Source: Novipirellula herctigrandis (GTDB taxonomy: Bacteria > Planctomycetota > Planctomycetia > Pirellulales > Pirellulaceae). From it: 64,000 nt of DNA. Location of the stretch: NCBI GenBank assembly GCA_007859835.1, contig SJPJ01000001.1, positions 7,147,400 to 7,211,399 of the forward strand, written 5' to 3'. Position 1 is the stretch's first letter. Every line of letters begins with the position of its first letter. A program made the position numbers and the translations under genes. A model generated the notes under the pieces. The model had not been told where the DNA came from, ran no database searches, and saw only the letters and a list, made by a program, of their open reading frames with translations. Positions 1-8,320 of the stretch are shown here, piece after piece.

Positions 1-1599
1 TGCTGGTCCAGCTTATTGTTTGCGGCTCCACCGAACGTGCTACTTATTTGTGTCGATGACTTAAAACCAACCATCGGCTGCTTCGGCGATCCCGTTGCCG
101 TGACACCCCACATCGACCAATTGGCGTCGCGAGGATTGCGTTTCGATGCCGCGTATTGCAACCAAGCGATTTGTTCACCCAGTCGCATTGCTTTGATGAC
201 TGGGCTGCGTCCCCAAACAATAGGTATCTATGATTTGGGAACAAATTTGCGGTTAGCCGTCCCCGACGCAGTCACGTTTAGCCAACATTTCATGAACCAG
301 GGTTACCAAGCCGAGGCGCTTGGCAAGATCTATCACCTTGGTCACGGCAACACTGATGATCGACGGTCATGGAGCATCGATGGGTGGCGACCAAAAGCAC
401 CACAATATGTCGACAAGGATAGCCTTCGCCAGATGGTGAAAGACAAGAAGGGACGAAATCGCGGTCCGGCGACCGAATTAGCCGATGTTGCGGATGACAC
501 CTATGGCGATGGCAAAATTGCGACCGAGGCGATCAAGCGGCTTGCAACGTTTTCCCAGAATCCCGACAAACCTTTCTTCTTGGCTGTCGGTTTCCTGAAA
601 CCGCATCTGCCTTTCGTGGCTCCGAAAAAGTATTGGGACCTTTACGATCCCGCTTTGCTTCCCATGCCAAAGGTTCTTTCCAAACCAACCGATGCACCCG
701 AATACGCAGCGACCAACTTTGGCGAACTTCGAGAATATTCCGATATGCGAAGCAAAGGGAAAATTGACGAAGCGACCACGCGACATCTGATTCACGGCTA
801 TTACGCAGCGACAACTTACATGGACACCCAGCTTGGAAGAGTGATCGATGCACTCGACGAGCATGACCTTGCTAAGAACACGATCGTTGTCCTGTGGGGC
901 GACCATGGATGGCATCTTGGCGATCACGGTCAGTGGTGCAAACACACCAACTACCAACAAGCCACTCAGATTCCGGTTGTGATTGTTGCGCCCGATGGTC
1001 GTCATGGCGATGCGACCGATGCGATGCTCGAAACCGTTGACCTTTATCCCACCGTTTGCGAGCTAGCGGGCATCCATTTGCCAACTGGAATCGACGGAAC
1101 CAGTCTGGCGTCGGTGGTTCGCAGCGGCAATGCGAACGGCCGCGACTATGTCACCCATGTGTATCCACGCGGAAATCGAATGGGACGCGCCATTCGCAAT
1201 GCTCGTTATCGAATGGTTGAGTGGAAAGTGCCCGGCGATCCATCCACGTTTGCTGATCTCGAATTATACGATTACCAAACGGATCCACTGGAGACCCAAA
1301 ACGTCGCGATGGAAAAGCCGGAAGTGGTGGCTGCGATGCGGGCGATTCTTGCGACACATCCCGAGGCGAAACCGCAGATTGGCAAGAAGGAAAAATGGCT
1401 GCTCGGCAGTCAAGAGCAAGCCAAACGCCGCAGGATGTTTCGCAGCCGCGATGCCAACCAAGACGGATTGTTGACAATGGAAGAGTTTTTATCTAATCAA
1501 CCCGATCCCGAGGAAGCGCCAAAGCGTTTTCCACGGTTTGATCGAAATCGCGACGGCAAGTTGTCCGCCGACGAGTTTATCTTTAGCGGAGGCCAATAA
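1..1599 (+). CDS. Sulfatase with C-terminal EF-hands (5' partial)
   Basis: A type I sulfatase, resembling the iduronate-2-sulfatase group, that hydrolyses sulfate esters, probably of polysaccharides, outside the cytoplasm. The reading frame is open to base 1, and codons before the TTG at 16 encode a hydrophobic run ending FAAPP, which looks like the end of a signal peptide, so the true start lies upstream of the window. Counting from that TTG, the metal-binding VDD is at residues 13-15, and CSPSR at 53-57 is the site where Cys is converted to formylglycine. A GDHGWHLGDH metal/substrate motif lies near 294-304. The C-terminus adds two EF-hand loops (DANQDG near 478, DRNRDG near 508), which suggests calcium binding. 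The RluA gene follows after 7 bp. The family is certain; the substrate is unknown. Confidence 0.93.
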   Translation, partial: CWSSLLFAAPPNVLLICVDDLKPTIGCFGDPVAVTPHIDQLASRGLRFDAAYCNQAICSPSRIALMTGLRPQTIGIYDLGTNLRLAVPDAVTFSQHFMNQGYQAEALGKIYHLGHGNTDDRRSWSIDGWRPKAPQYVDKDSLRQMVKDKKGRNRGPATELADVADDTYGDGKIATEAIKRLATFSQNPDKPFFLAVGFLKPHLPFVAPKKYWDLYDPALLPMPKVLSKPTDAPEYAATNFGELREYSDMRSKGKIDEATTRHLIHGYYAATTYMDTQLGRVIDALDEHDLAKNTIVVLWGDHGWHLGDHGQWCKHTNYQQATQIPVVIVAPDGRHGDATDAMLETVDLYPTVCELAGIHLPTGIDGTSLASVVRSGNANGRDYVTHVYPRGNRMGRAIRNARYRMVEWKVPGDPSTFADLELYDYQTDPLETQNVAMEKPEVVAAMRAILATHPEAKPQIGKKEKWLLGSQEQAKRRRMFRSRDANQDGLLTMEEFLSNQPDPEEAPKRFPRFDRNRDGKLSADEFIFSGGQ

Positions 1600-1606
1600 T
1601 CGATCC

Positions 1607-2539
1607 ATGCCCATCACAACACTTTCTACAACCGTTCAAGCGGACGCCGCCGGGCGAGTCGACTTGGTCATTCGTGATCTGGCGGCGGTTTCTCGCAGCC
1701 AAGTACGCGGCTTGGTCGATCATGGTTGCGTTTCGGTGAACGGCAATATTTGCAGGAATATTGGCGCGACAGTCAAAGAGGGCGATAGTGTTTCGATTCG
1801 CTTTGATCCTGCGCAACGCTACCGCGAGAAAAAGAAGAGCTGGGAGGATCGAACGTTTAGCGTTCTGTACGAAGACGACATTCTGATCGTGGTCGACAAA
1901 TCGGCCGGATCGCTGACGGTGCCGACGGACAACAAAGAAAAGAACTCGCTGGTTGATCGCGTCTCGGTTTACTTGAGTCATTCACGAGGTGAGCGAGAGG
2001 CGTTTGTCGTCCATCGACTCGACCGCGAAGTGAGCGGCCTATTGGTTTTCGGCAAACGCAAAGATGTTGCGGATGCCTTGATCGAGCAATTTAAGCAACG
2101 CAAACCCGAACGGTTTTACATAGCGATTGTCTCCGGGGTGATGGACCGCGACGAAGGTAAATTCCACTCACATTTAGCGACCGGCAATAACCTCGACCGA
2201 TACATCACCCGGCCGTCGGCTAATACAGAAGAGGCGATCACGTTGTTTCGCGTCCTCAAGCGAATGCAGGACACGACGCTCGTGGAACTGCAACTTGAAA
2301 CGGGAAAGCGAAATCAAATTCGAGTCCAACTTGCCGACGTCGGGCATCCCGTGCTCGGTGATCCACGCTACCAAACCAAAAAGGCCCAGCATCCACGATG
2401 GGTGCGCAAGCGAATTGCTTTGCACGCCAAGTCGTTGTCGTTTGTCCATCCCGGAACGGGGGAAATGGTTTCCTTTGAATCACCACTCCCTTCCGCGATG
2501 GAGAAGTTCATCGCGTTTCGGGAAAAAGCGAAGTCATAG
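1607..2539 (+). CDS. RluA-family pseudouridine synthase
   Basis: Isomerises uridine to pseudouridine in rRNA or tRNA. An N-terminal S4-like RNA-binding segment (about residues 15-75; RSQVRGLVDHGCVSVNG) is followed by the RluA catalytic domain. The signature HRLDREVSG begins at His136, with Asp139 as the catalytic aspartate, and a later GRKNQIR-like segment (TGKRNQIRVQ) is also typical of the family. The ATG at 1607 is preferred to an upstream in-frame ATG at 1538 because 1538 lies inside the sulfatase gene and the family fold starts after 1607. It sits 7 bp downstream of the sulfatase, so the two may share a transcript. The target RNA position cannot be told from the sequence. It converges with the methyltransferase at 2580. 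Confidence 0.92.
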   Translation: MPITTLSTTVQADAAGRVDLVIRDLAAVSRSQVRGLVDHGCVSVNGNICRNIGATVKEGDSVSIRFDPAQRYREKKKSWEDRTFSVLYEDDILIVVDKSAGSLTVPTDNKEKNSLVDRVSVYLSHSRGEREAFVVHRLDREVSGLLVFGKRKDVADALIEQFKQRKPERFYIAIVSGVMDRDEGKFHSHLATGNNLDRYITRPSANTEEAITLFRVLKRMQDTTLVELQLETGKRNQIRVQLADVGHPVLGDPRYQTKKAQHPRWVRKRIALHAKSLSFVHPGTGEMVSFESPLPSAMEKFIAFREKAKS

Positions 2540-2579
2540 CATTACCATTCGCAAGACCAATGGCGTGGTTGGAAAACGG

Positions 2580-3317
2580 TCATGCAAAGGCGGGTGAAGC
2601 GATCGGTTCCACCATTTCGTCAGCCGTCATTAAGAAACGGCAAGGCATGACCGAGCGGATTTTTACAGGCCTTGCCAGAGCTGACTCAGCGAGTCGTCTG
2701 AACTCCTCGCGTGTGAAGGAAGCGTTTACCGTTGTGACGCTGTCGTGACGCAGCACCGGTGAACGGCTAAGTAAATGAGACGCTGTTTTTAAAACAGCCA
2801 AGTTCCAACGTGTCCGTTCAATATCGCACACCATAACCGACCGGTTCGACGATTGTGCCATCGACTGCAGCAATCGAAACGCCTGTGGTTCGTCAAGTTG
2901 ATGCATCAGAAGCGTGCAAACCACCACATCAAATCCAACCGGCAAATCGCCTTTTCGACAATCCAGACGAACACTTTGAATTGTCACGTTCGCGTTTTGT
3001 GCCAAGCGTTGTTGCTGATCGATCGCGTTTTCGCTTTTGTCGCTGGCTGTGATGCAAAGGTTTAGGCCTGCTCTGTTGGCTTTCGCCGCCCAAGAAATGG
3101 GCAATTCACCATTGCCGCTGGCAAGATCCAAAACGCGAAGCGGGCGGTCGGGTATGTCGCGAGCGTAACGTTCGAGTTGGTGGAACAGAACTTCTGCCAA
3201 CCCGGTAAGTCGATTGATACGCGACAATCCGTTCAAGGCCCGCTGCCGCTCTGATTCGGGTAGATTCGGGTCCTCAATCCACTCCGTTTCTCGCACTCGA
3301 TTCATCCCCCAGATCAC
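2580..3317 (-). CDS. Class I SAM-dependent methyltransferase
   Basis: A Rossmann-fold methyltransferase. Motif I is VLDLASGNGELP (near residues 62-73), followed by an acidic strand end (TASDKSE) for the SAM ribose and VVVCTLLMHQLDEP as the post-motif II segment. The substrate is unknown; this type occurs as an accessory enzyme in lipid, quinone and polyketide pathways. The GTG start at 3317 overlaps the stop codon of the upstream lgt-like gene (GTGA, 3314-3317), which indicates translational coupling. An alternative ATG lies at 3305. The coupling to Lgt is the only functional context and does not establish a shared pathway. Confidence 0.8.
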   Translation of the reverse strand: MIWGMNRVRETEWIEDPNLPESERQRALNGLSRINRLTGLAEVLFHQLERYARDIPDRPLRVLDLASGNGELPISWAAKANRAGLNLCITASDKSENAIDQQQRLAQNANVTIQSVRLDCRKGDLPVGFDVVVCTLLMHQLDEPQAFRLLQSMAQSSNRSVMVCDIERTRWNLAVLKTASHLLSRSPVLRHDSVTTVNASFTREEFRRLAESALARPVKIRSVMPCRFLMTADEMVEPIASPAFA

Positions 3318-4621
3318 AGTTTCACCTGCGCTCCTTTTACGACCAATCCATCTCCTTCATGACCGCCCTGCTTGCGATAATAGATCCAAAACAAACCAAT
3401 CAGTGCACCTAGAAACACGAGCACACTGACCCACTGGGAAATGGATAAATCGGTTCCGAATTGACCTTCTTCGTCAACGCGAACCCACTCTAGAAAAAAC
3501 CTTAGGATCGCATAGCTGGCGAACCCTATCATCATAACCGCTCCTTGCCGACGAAGCACGTAGGATGCTGCGCATAACAGTCCACATAGGATTATCGCCG
3601 AGAAACTGCTGATCAATTGTGCTGGCTGAACCGCCACGGCATGCACCGGCAAGTCGTTTGGCGTCCAGCGGTACATTTTCCCGTCGATTAATGCCAATAG
3701 GCCACGTGGTCCACGTTCGGCCGCGACGGTTTTGGGCATATCGAGCAGGAATCGGTCGTCGAGTTGAAGACTTTCGACAACACTTCCCGATTTGATGCCG
3801 GCTTGGTCCGCGAGGCTCCCACTGCGGACCTCTTCGATTATCCCCGTTTGGCGGTCAATCGTTAGGCCTACCAACACGCCCGACTCTAATTGGTCTACGT
3901 AGACGGGGCTGCCCTGGGGAAAATGCAGCGCAGCCCAATACTCCTCACATTGCCCGCCGTAACAGCAGCCATTTAGAAAACAGCCGATCCGTCCAAAGAA
4001 CAAGCCAAGGAACATGCACGGTACGATTGCGTCACCAAGTTTAAGAATCGGCAATTTGTGTCGAACGATGAAAAACACGGCTGCAAGCGTCCCAACAATA
4101 AATCCGCCGTAGACGACCAAACCGCCTTCGGTGAAGGTCAGCATGCTTCGAGCGGTTTCGGCAAACGAGTCATGGATAAAGTGATCGCGGTACTGGATCA
4201 CGTAAAATAATCTGGCACCGCCAATTCCGCCAATAAAGACCCAGGGAGCCATGTTGATGATCACATCGGGGTCGATCCCGCGTCGTTTGGCTCGCCACAT
4301 CGCTAACCCGACCGCTGACAAAACGCCCAGTAGCAGCATCACGCCATAGCCGCGGATTGCCATCCCAATCGGGTCCCCGTCAATGTTTTTCACTTCCACC
4401 GCTGGCAACACAAATAGGATTGCGCCGGCGAACAACGCCCACATCAAGCCTTCGCCGGCCAAGTAGCCACCGATCGATTCACCGGATTTCCTTTGAATCC
4501 CTTGGCGGAGAATCACCAATCGGACCACCAACGCAATCGCGAAAAAGATTAACACCCACCCGAAGCCAAACACGGTCAGTCCGGCGATTTCGTGCGGAAT
4601 GGAAAACAGGGTGCTACGCAT
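3314..4621 (-). CDS. lgt: Prolipoprotein diacylglyceryl transferase with PDZ-like insertion
   Basis: Transfers diacylglycerol from phosphatidylglycerol to the lipobox cysteine of prelipoproteins in the inner membrane. Several hydrophobic segments are visible, and the Lgt signature is at about residues 206-222 (GLFFGRIGCFLNGCCYG, with Arg211 in the place of the essential Arg143 of E. coli). It is much longer than usual (435 versus about 290 residues). Between the HFPQGSPVY segment (near 233-241) and the QPAQL segment (near 332-336, in the place of E. coli HPSQL) lies an extra stretch of roughly 85 residues that reads like a PDZ fold (GIIEEVRSGSLADQAG, 260-275). The GGxxxHGG motif of E. coli reads GGLVVYGG, so Tyr171 replaces His103. 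Lgt identity is firm; the PDZ reading is an inference. Confidence 0.9.
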   Translation of the reverse strand: MRSTLFSIPHEIAGLTVFGFGWVLIFFAIALVVRLVILRQGIQRKSGESIGGYLAGEGLMWALFAGAILFVLPAVEVKNIDGDPIGMAIRGYGVMLLLGVLSAVGLAMWRAKRRGIDPDVIINMAPWVFIGGIGGARLFYVIQYRDHFIHDSFAETARSMLTFTEGGLVVYGGFIVGTLAAVFFIVRHKLPILKLGDAIVPCMFLGLFFGRIGCFLNGCCYGGQCEEYWAALHFPQGSPVYVDQLESGVLVGLTIDRQTGIIEEVRSGSLADQAGIKSGSVVESLQLDDRFLLDMPKTVAAERGPRGLLALIDGKMYRWTPNDLPVHAVAVQPAQLISSFSAIILCGLLCAASYVLRRQGAVMMIGFASYAILRFFLEWVRVDEEGQFGTDLSISQWVSVLVFLGALIGLFWIYYRKQGGHEGDGLVVKGAQVKL

Positions 4622-4660
4622 AACGATGGAATCTTGAATCGTGAATGAAATGAAAGCGAG

Positions 4661-4732
4661 CGTGCCAGCTTGGGTCTACGTGCCAGCTTTGATCTACGTG
4701 CCAGCTTTGATCTACGTGCCAGCTTTGGTCTA
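4661..4732. repeat. Four tandem 18-bp repeats
   Basis: Four adjacent copies of an 18-bp unit (cgtgccagctttgatcta and close variants) at 4661-4678, 4679-4696, 4697-4714 and 4715-4732. Copies 2 and 3 are identical. Copy 4 differs at one base and copy 1 at two. The array fills much of the 197-bp spacer between the divergent lgt-like and 4819 genes. The unit is a multiple of three, which keeps spurious reading frames open through it (KLARRS-type repeats on the minus strand); these are not taken as genes. Confidence 0.95.
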
Positions 4733-4818
4733 GACGCGTCCTTACTCTCTTTTCTACGCTCCACCATGCCGAAACGTCCAGACGTCTTGCACTCCTCGAA
4801 TCGACACGTACCAATCTA

Positions 4819-5583
4819 ATGTTAGCAAAAATCACGTTTCACCGTGTCCCTGCCCTGCACCGTGTCCCTGCCCTGCTTTGTCTGGTGTTGGGCCTGACTT
4901 TGAGCCTGTGTGTGGATGCCGCCGACTTTCGAGTCGAAACGAAGATTTATGAAGGAAAGAGTGAACAACCTGCGGCGGAGCATTTAATCCTGTTCCAGAC
5001 TGGCTTGGTATACGATCTTCCTCAACTCGATGACCGGTATTTGACAGTCTACGACATGGAACGAAAACGGGTTATTTTGCTGGACCAGCAATCCAAAACT
5101 CGCACCACCCTCAGCGTCGATGACTTGGTCCGGATCACGGCCCAGGCCCGCAGTGCAGCGGAAACACGGGATCAACAAACACGTCTGGGCATCTTAGCAG
5201 CACCTGATATCGATCCCGAAACCAATCTGTACCGAATCCAATTCGGCGATACCGAGTATACGACGACCGTCCAAGAGATTGCGGACATCAATCTAGCAAT
5301 TCAGTACGGACAATTCGCTGACTTGGCATCCCGACTCAATTTAGTGCGTCGAATCGGTTTGCCTCCGTTCGCTCGGATGTCACTAAATCAGCGCATTGCT
5401 TCGGATGGGAAGTTACCAAAAGAAACCACCCTGGCAATTCGCCGAGGGATCGCAACGGATCGATTTCGTTCGACTCATGACGTGATTGGACACATCAGTC
5501 AATCGGATCGCAAGCGGATCGAAGAAGCGGGCAGCATGTTGGCGCTCTACCGCGAAATCCCGCTTGGCGAAATGGAGCCGTAG
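4819..5583 (+). CDS. Exported protein of unknown function
   Basis: 254 residues. The N-terminus carries a basic/hydrophobic segment ending near CVDAADF (about residue 34), consistent with a signal peptide, so the protein is probably periplasmic or secreted. The remainder is soluble, with beta-rich phrases such as YLTVYDMERKRVILLD. I do not recognise the family. The signal peptide contains a perfect 18-bp tandem duplication (4840-4875) that gives the peptide repeat HRVPAL-HRVPAL, so its length may vary between strains. The gene is divergent from the lgt-like gene, and no partner is evident downstream. Confidence 0.7.
   Translation: MLAKITFHRVPALHRVPALLCLVLGLTLSLCVDAADFRVETKIYEGKSEQPAAEHLILFQTGLVYDLPQLDDRYLTVYDMERKRVILLDQQSKTRTTLSVDDLVRITAQARSAAETRDQQTRLGILAAPDIDPETNLYRIQFGDTEYTTTVQEIADINLAIQYGQFADLASRLNLVRRIGLPPFARMSLNQRIASDGKLPKETTLAIRRGIATDRFRSTHDVIGHISQSDRKRIEEAGSMLALYREIPLGEMEP
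4840..4875. repeat. 18-bp tandem duplication in a signal-peptide region
   Basis: Two perfect adjacent copies of caccgtgtccctgccctg (4840-4857 and 4858-4875), in frame within the first 20 codons of the gene at 4819. It has the same unit length as the nearby array at 4661 but an unrelated sequence. Confidence 0.95.
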
Positions 5584-6080
5584 TTGAGCACAACGCACAA
5601 CGCTGGACACAATTCACACCGTTGAGCACAATGCCTCATGGTTGTCAGTGCGTTGATTTGCGCCTAGTCCGCTCAGCACGCCGTGAAACTCGAACGTGCC
5701 ATTTCTTTTGTTGCCTTCATGGTGGACAACGCCTATCGTACTTTTGGAAGCCATGATGACTTTGCGTCATCTCACGTGCAACGGACGCACACAACGGTGA
5801 AACAAGGCGTGAAACTTGTTTGCTCGGGTTGACCTTCTCTTTGAGTCAGCCTGCAAGACCGGAACATTTGCGTCGACCCGATTGCCAGCTTACCAGCTGT
5901 TAGGTCTGCGTTGAGTTTTCCAATTTTTCATCGCATCGTTTTTTTGACCAGGCACCATTCGTGACCTATATTCCCGTAGCTGCGTGGTCTGAGCGTCTTT
6001 GCGCAGCTTGAACCAGATGTCACCTCCCTTGGCGTCTGCGGGACCTCCGCCTGACAACGCTCATTACGGATTATCCACGC
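5584..6080. other. Intergenic spacer, about 500 bp
   Basis: No convincing gene. The only clear signal is the promoter-like sequence at 5944-5972 in front of the ctp-like gene. Reading frames here have no family features, and the one at 5999-6202 runs into the ctp gene out of frame. Confidence 0.6.
5944..5972 (+). promoter_or_regulatory. Sigma-70-type promoter for the ctp-like gene
   Basis: TTGACC (5944-5949), a 17-bp spacer, then TATATT (5967-5972). Both hexamers differ from the consensus at one base and the spacing is optimal. Transcription would begin near 5979, giving a leader of about 100 nt before the ATG at 6081. Seen by eye; not tested. Confidence 0.55.
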
Positions 6081-7808
6081 ATGGATTGGATCAACAAGAT
6101 CTCGGCGTTACGCCCAAGCGGTCAATGTTGCCTTCGCTTTGTCGTCGCCTTTACGATCTCTGCTGTTTCGCTACTCGGCCCTTCGCTCGACCAACGCAAT
6201 AGGTTGTGTGCGGAATCCGCCGCAGCAACGAGCGACGTTGTCACTCAAAGCGAACAGGCGGCGATCGCGCACGGTTTGGAACTCGAACAATCACGTTTGT
6301 GGGCCGATGCTGTTCGTCACTATGAAAAAGCGACGAAGAAGTTTTCCGACGACTCCGCATTGTACCAACGTTTGGTGATCGCCAAATTGCATTACGATGT
6401 GAACCGTCGCTACCAAGACACCAGCTTTGTCCGATCGGTTGACCAATTGTCGGCTGAACAATCACTCGACTTGTATTCGGAAATTCTTGCCAACTTGCAA
6501 ACGCACTACGTCGACAACGTTGACTGGGCTCGTGTAATGCTGCACGGCACCGCAGCTCTCGAAGTAGCATTGACTGAGCCAAAGTTCGTCCAGCACACGT
6601 TGGCTAAAGCCGATCCAAAAGCTGTTGAAAACTTTCGCCAGAACGTTCACCACGAGTTGACCAATCGCAGCACCGAGACACGATTCGATTTGCGAGCGAA
6701 CGTTGCCTATGTATCGTCGATTGCACAGAGTCGGCTCGGTTTGTCGCCGACCGCCGTGGCACTGGAATACCTCAGCGGCGCAGTATCGACGCTCGACCCT
6801 TACACCCGCTTATTGTCAGGTAACCAACTTGACGAAATGTTCTCAAACATCGAAGGCAACTTTGTTGGTTTGGGGATTGAATTGAAGGCGGAAAGCGATT
6901 GTCTGAAAATCGTGTCTGTCATCCCGGGCGGACCTGCCGAAGAAGCCGGGATCGTCGCAGGTGAAAAGATCGTTCGCGTCGAATCGACCAGCACAGAAAC
7001 CGACGACACCGGTTACGCAGCCGACCTGCTACGCGGACCTGAAAACTCGTTCGTCTCGATCGGATTGCTTAGCGTCGAAGGAACAAAACGTGATCTGAGT
7101 GTTCAACGGCGGCGTGTTGATGTGCCATGTGTCGAAAATGTCCACATGGTAGATCCGGCGAACAAGGTGGGCTACTTGCGTTTGACTAACTTTCAAAAAA
7201 CGACGACTCGCGATGTCGAGCAAGCGTTGTGGGATTTGCATCGCCAAGGAATGAAATCCCTGGTCTTGGACGTGCGTGGCAATCCCGGCGGACTGTTGTC
7301 AGCAGCAGTGGAAGTCGCCGACCGTTTCTTAGGCAACGGTCGCATCGTGACGACGCGTGGACGCAATGTCCGCGAGAACTTTGACTACACTGCTCACCGT
7401 CCAAACACTTGGAACATCCCGTTAGCGGTTCTGATTGACCGTGACAGTGCAAGTGCGAGCGAGATTTTCGCGGGTGCAATTGCTGATAGCGGTCGCGGCG
7501 CCGTCGTGGGTGAAACAAGTTATGGCAAAGGGAGTGTTCAAGGCATCTTTCGAATGCAAACGTCCAAATTCGGTCTGTGTTTGACCACTGCCAAGTTCTA
7601 TTCGCCAAGTGGTCAAGCGATTAGTCGTCACGGGGTGATTCCTAGCGTGCCGGTTGAATCGACTTATGTTGCCGCTCGCCCGAACGCCGACGGTGAAATG
7701 ACGACTGACCGAGAAGACGCTGTTTTGCAACGAGCGATCCTGGCTTTGGCCGAAACGGCACCCGAAAAACAAGATTCGCAGTTGAATTGGATTAGTCGAC
7801 GCCCCTAA
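6081..7808 (+). CDS. S41-family C-terminal processing protease (CtpA type)
   Basis: A serine protease that trims exported proteins. It has an N-terminal hydrophobic signal or anchor (about residues 17-35), a helical N-terminal region of about 200 residues, a PDZ domain (near 260-300; FVGLGIELKAES then GGPAEEAGI), and the S41 core (VGYLRLTNFQ from about 363; LVLDVRGNPGGLL). The catalytic Ser/Lys dyad is Ser458, the middle serine of DSASASE, and Lys483 in YGKGSVQ. The 25-residue spacing matches the Ser430/Lys455 pair of E. coli Prc. The ATG at 6081 is chosen because the hydrophobic segment follows directly. A promoter-like sequence lies upstream and an intrinsic terminator downstream, so it is probably transcribed alone. 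Its targets are unknown. Confidence 0.93.
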   Translation: MDWINKISALRPSGQCCLRFVVAFTISAVSLLGPSLDQRNRLCAESAAATSDVVTQSEQAAIAHGLELEQSRLWADAVRHYEKATKKFSDDSALYQRLVIAKLHYDVNRRYQDTSFVRSVDQLSAEQSLDLYSEILANLQTHYVDNVDWARVMLHGTAALEVALTEPKFVQHTLAKADPKAVENFRQNVHHELTNRSTETRFDLRANVAYVSSIAQSRLGLSPTAVALEYLSGAVSTLDPYTRLLSGNQLDEMFSNIEGNFVGLGIELKAESDCLKIVSVIPGGPAEEAGIVAGEKIVRVESTSTETDDTGYAADLLRGPENSFVSIGLLSVEGTKRDLSVQRRRVDVPCVENVHMVDPANKVGYLRLTNFQKTTTRDVEQALWDLHRQGMKSLVLDVRGNPGGLLSAAVEVADRFLGNGRIVTTRGRNVRENFDYTAHRPNTWNIPLAVLIDRDSASASEIFAGAIADSGRGAVVGETSYGKGSVQGIFRMQTSKFGLCLTTAKFYSPSGQAISRHGVIPSVPVESTYVAARPNADGEMTTDREDAVLQRAILALAETAPEKQDSQLNWISRRP

Positions 7809-7848
7809 CGCGTAGCGGGCCAAAACGTGATTGCTGATACAAATGGCG

Positions 7849-7882
7849 AAAAGCCGGTTGCCGATTGCAGCCGGCTTTTTTT
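7849..7882. terminator. Bidirectional intrinsic terminator
   Basis: A 9-bp perfect stem, AAAAGCCGG (7849-7857) paired with CCGGCTTTT (7871-7879), with a 13-nt loop. The T run continues to 7882 on the plus strand, and four Ts end the stem on the minus strand. It sits between the convergent ctp-like gene and the gamma-glutamylcyclotransferase-like gene and can serve both. Confidence 0.85.
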
Positions 7883-7915
7883 ATGCCTTTGTTGGTTTCG
7901 AGATCACCTAAAAAA

Positions 7916-8320
7916 TCACGGCCATATCACGAAACCATTTTCGTTGGTTGCATCGATTTTTTGGAAACCATCCCGCTGGGGATCGGTCGCGTAGTGGTAT
8001 CCGTAGGCTTGTCCCAATCGATTGCCATTGAGATCAAACACATCGACACAAACACGGCGATACAAATCATCGCACCCGTGTTGGTTGGCCCCTTCAATCG
8101 AATCTAGTCGATCGAGAACTATCGGAAGTTCTTCTACGGCGAACGCTCTATGCTCTCCTCGTACTCGATCGGTCCCGATCGTCATGGCCGGGTAATCTTT
8201 TCGGCCATAGAGAGTTCCAAACGCCCACGCCGGTTGGATTGTTTTTGCGGCGCAAGGCCAAAGCGATTCACGGCATTGCCCCTGTTTGAGAGTTCCGTAG
8301 ACAAATACGGAATCGATCAT
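7916..8320 (-). CDS. Gamma-glutamylcyclotransferase-like (AIG2) protein
   Basis: 134 residues with the GGCT/AIG2 fold signature: FVYGTLKQG at the N-terminus (substrate-binding YGTL) and LDRLDSIEG, which carries the glutamate expected to act as general acid/base. Family members cleave gamma-glutamyl amides with release of 5-oxoproline, but many small AIG2-like proteins have unknown substrates. Its ATG overlaps the stop codon of the upstream ligase gene (ATGA, 8317-8320), so the two are translationally coupled. A cyclotransferase paired with an amide-forming ligase suggests making and breaking of a gamma-glutamyl-type amide; that is inference. Confidence 0.82.
   Translation of the reverse strand: MIDSVFVYGTLKQGQCRESLWPCAAKTIQPAWAFGTLYGRKDYPAMTIGTDRVRGEHRAFAVEELPIVLDRLDSIEGANQHGCDDLYRRVCVDVFDLNGNRLGQAYGYHYATDPQRDGFQKIDATNENGFVIWP

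Noticed and set aside
4576-4835. Minus-strand frames with KLARRS-type repeats
   Set aside because: Created by the 18-bp array at 4661-4732. They overlap the lgt start and have no ribosome binding site or protein-like features outside the repeat.
5999-6202. Small plus-strand frame before the ctp-like gene
   Set aside because: It overlaps the ctp signal region in another frame and has no features.
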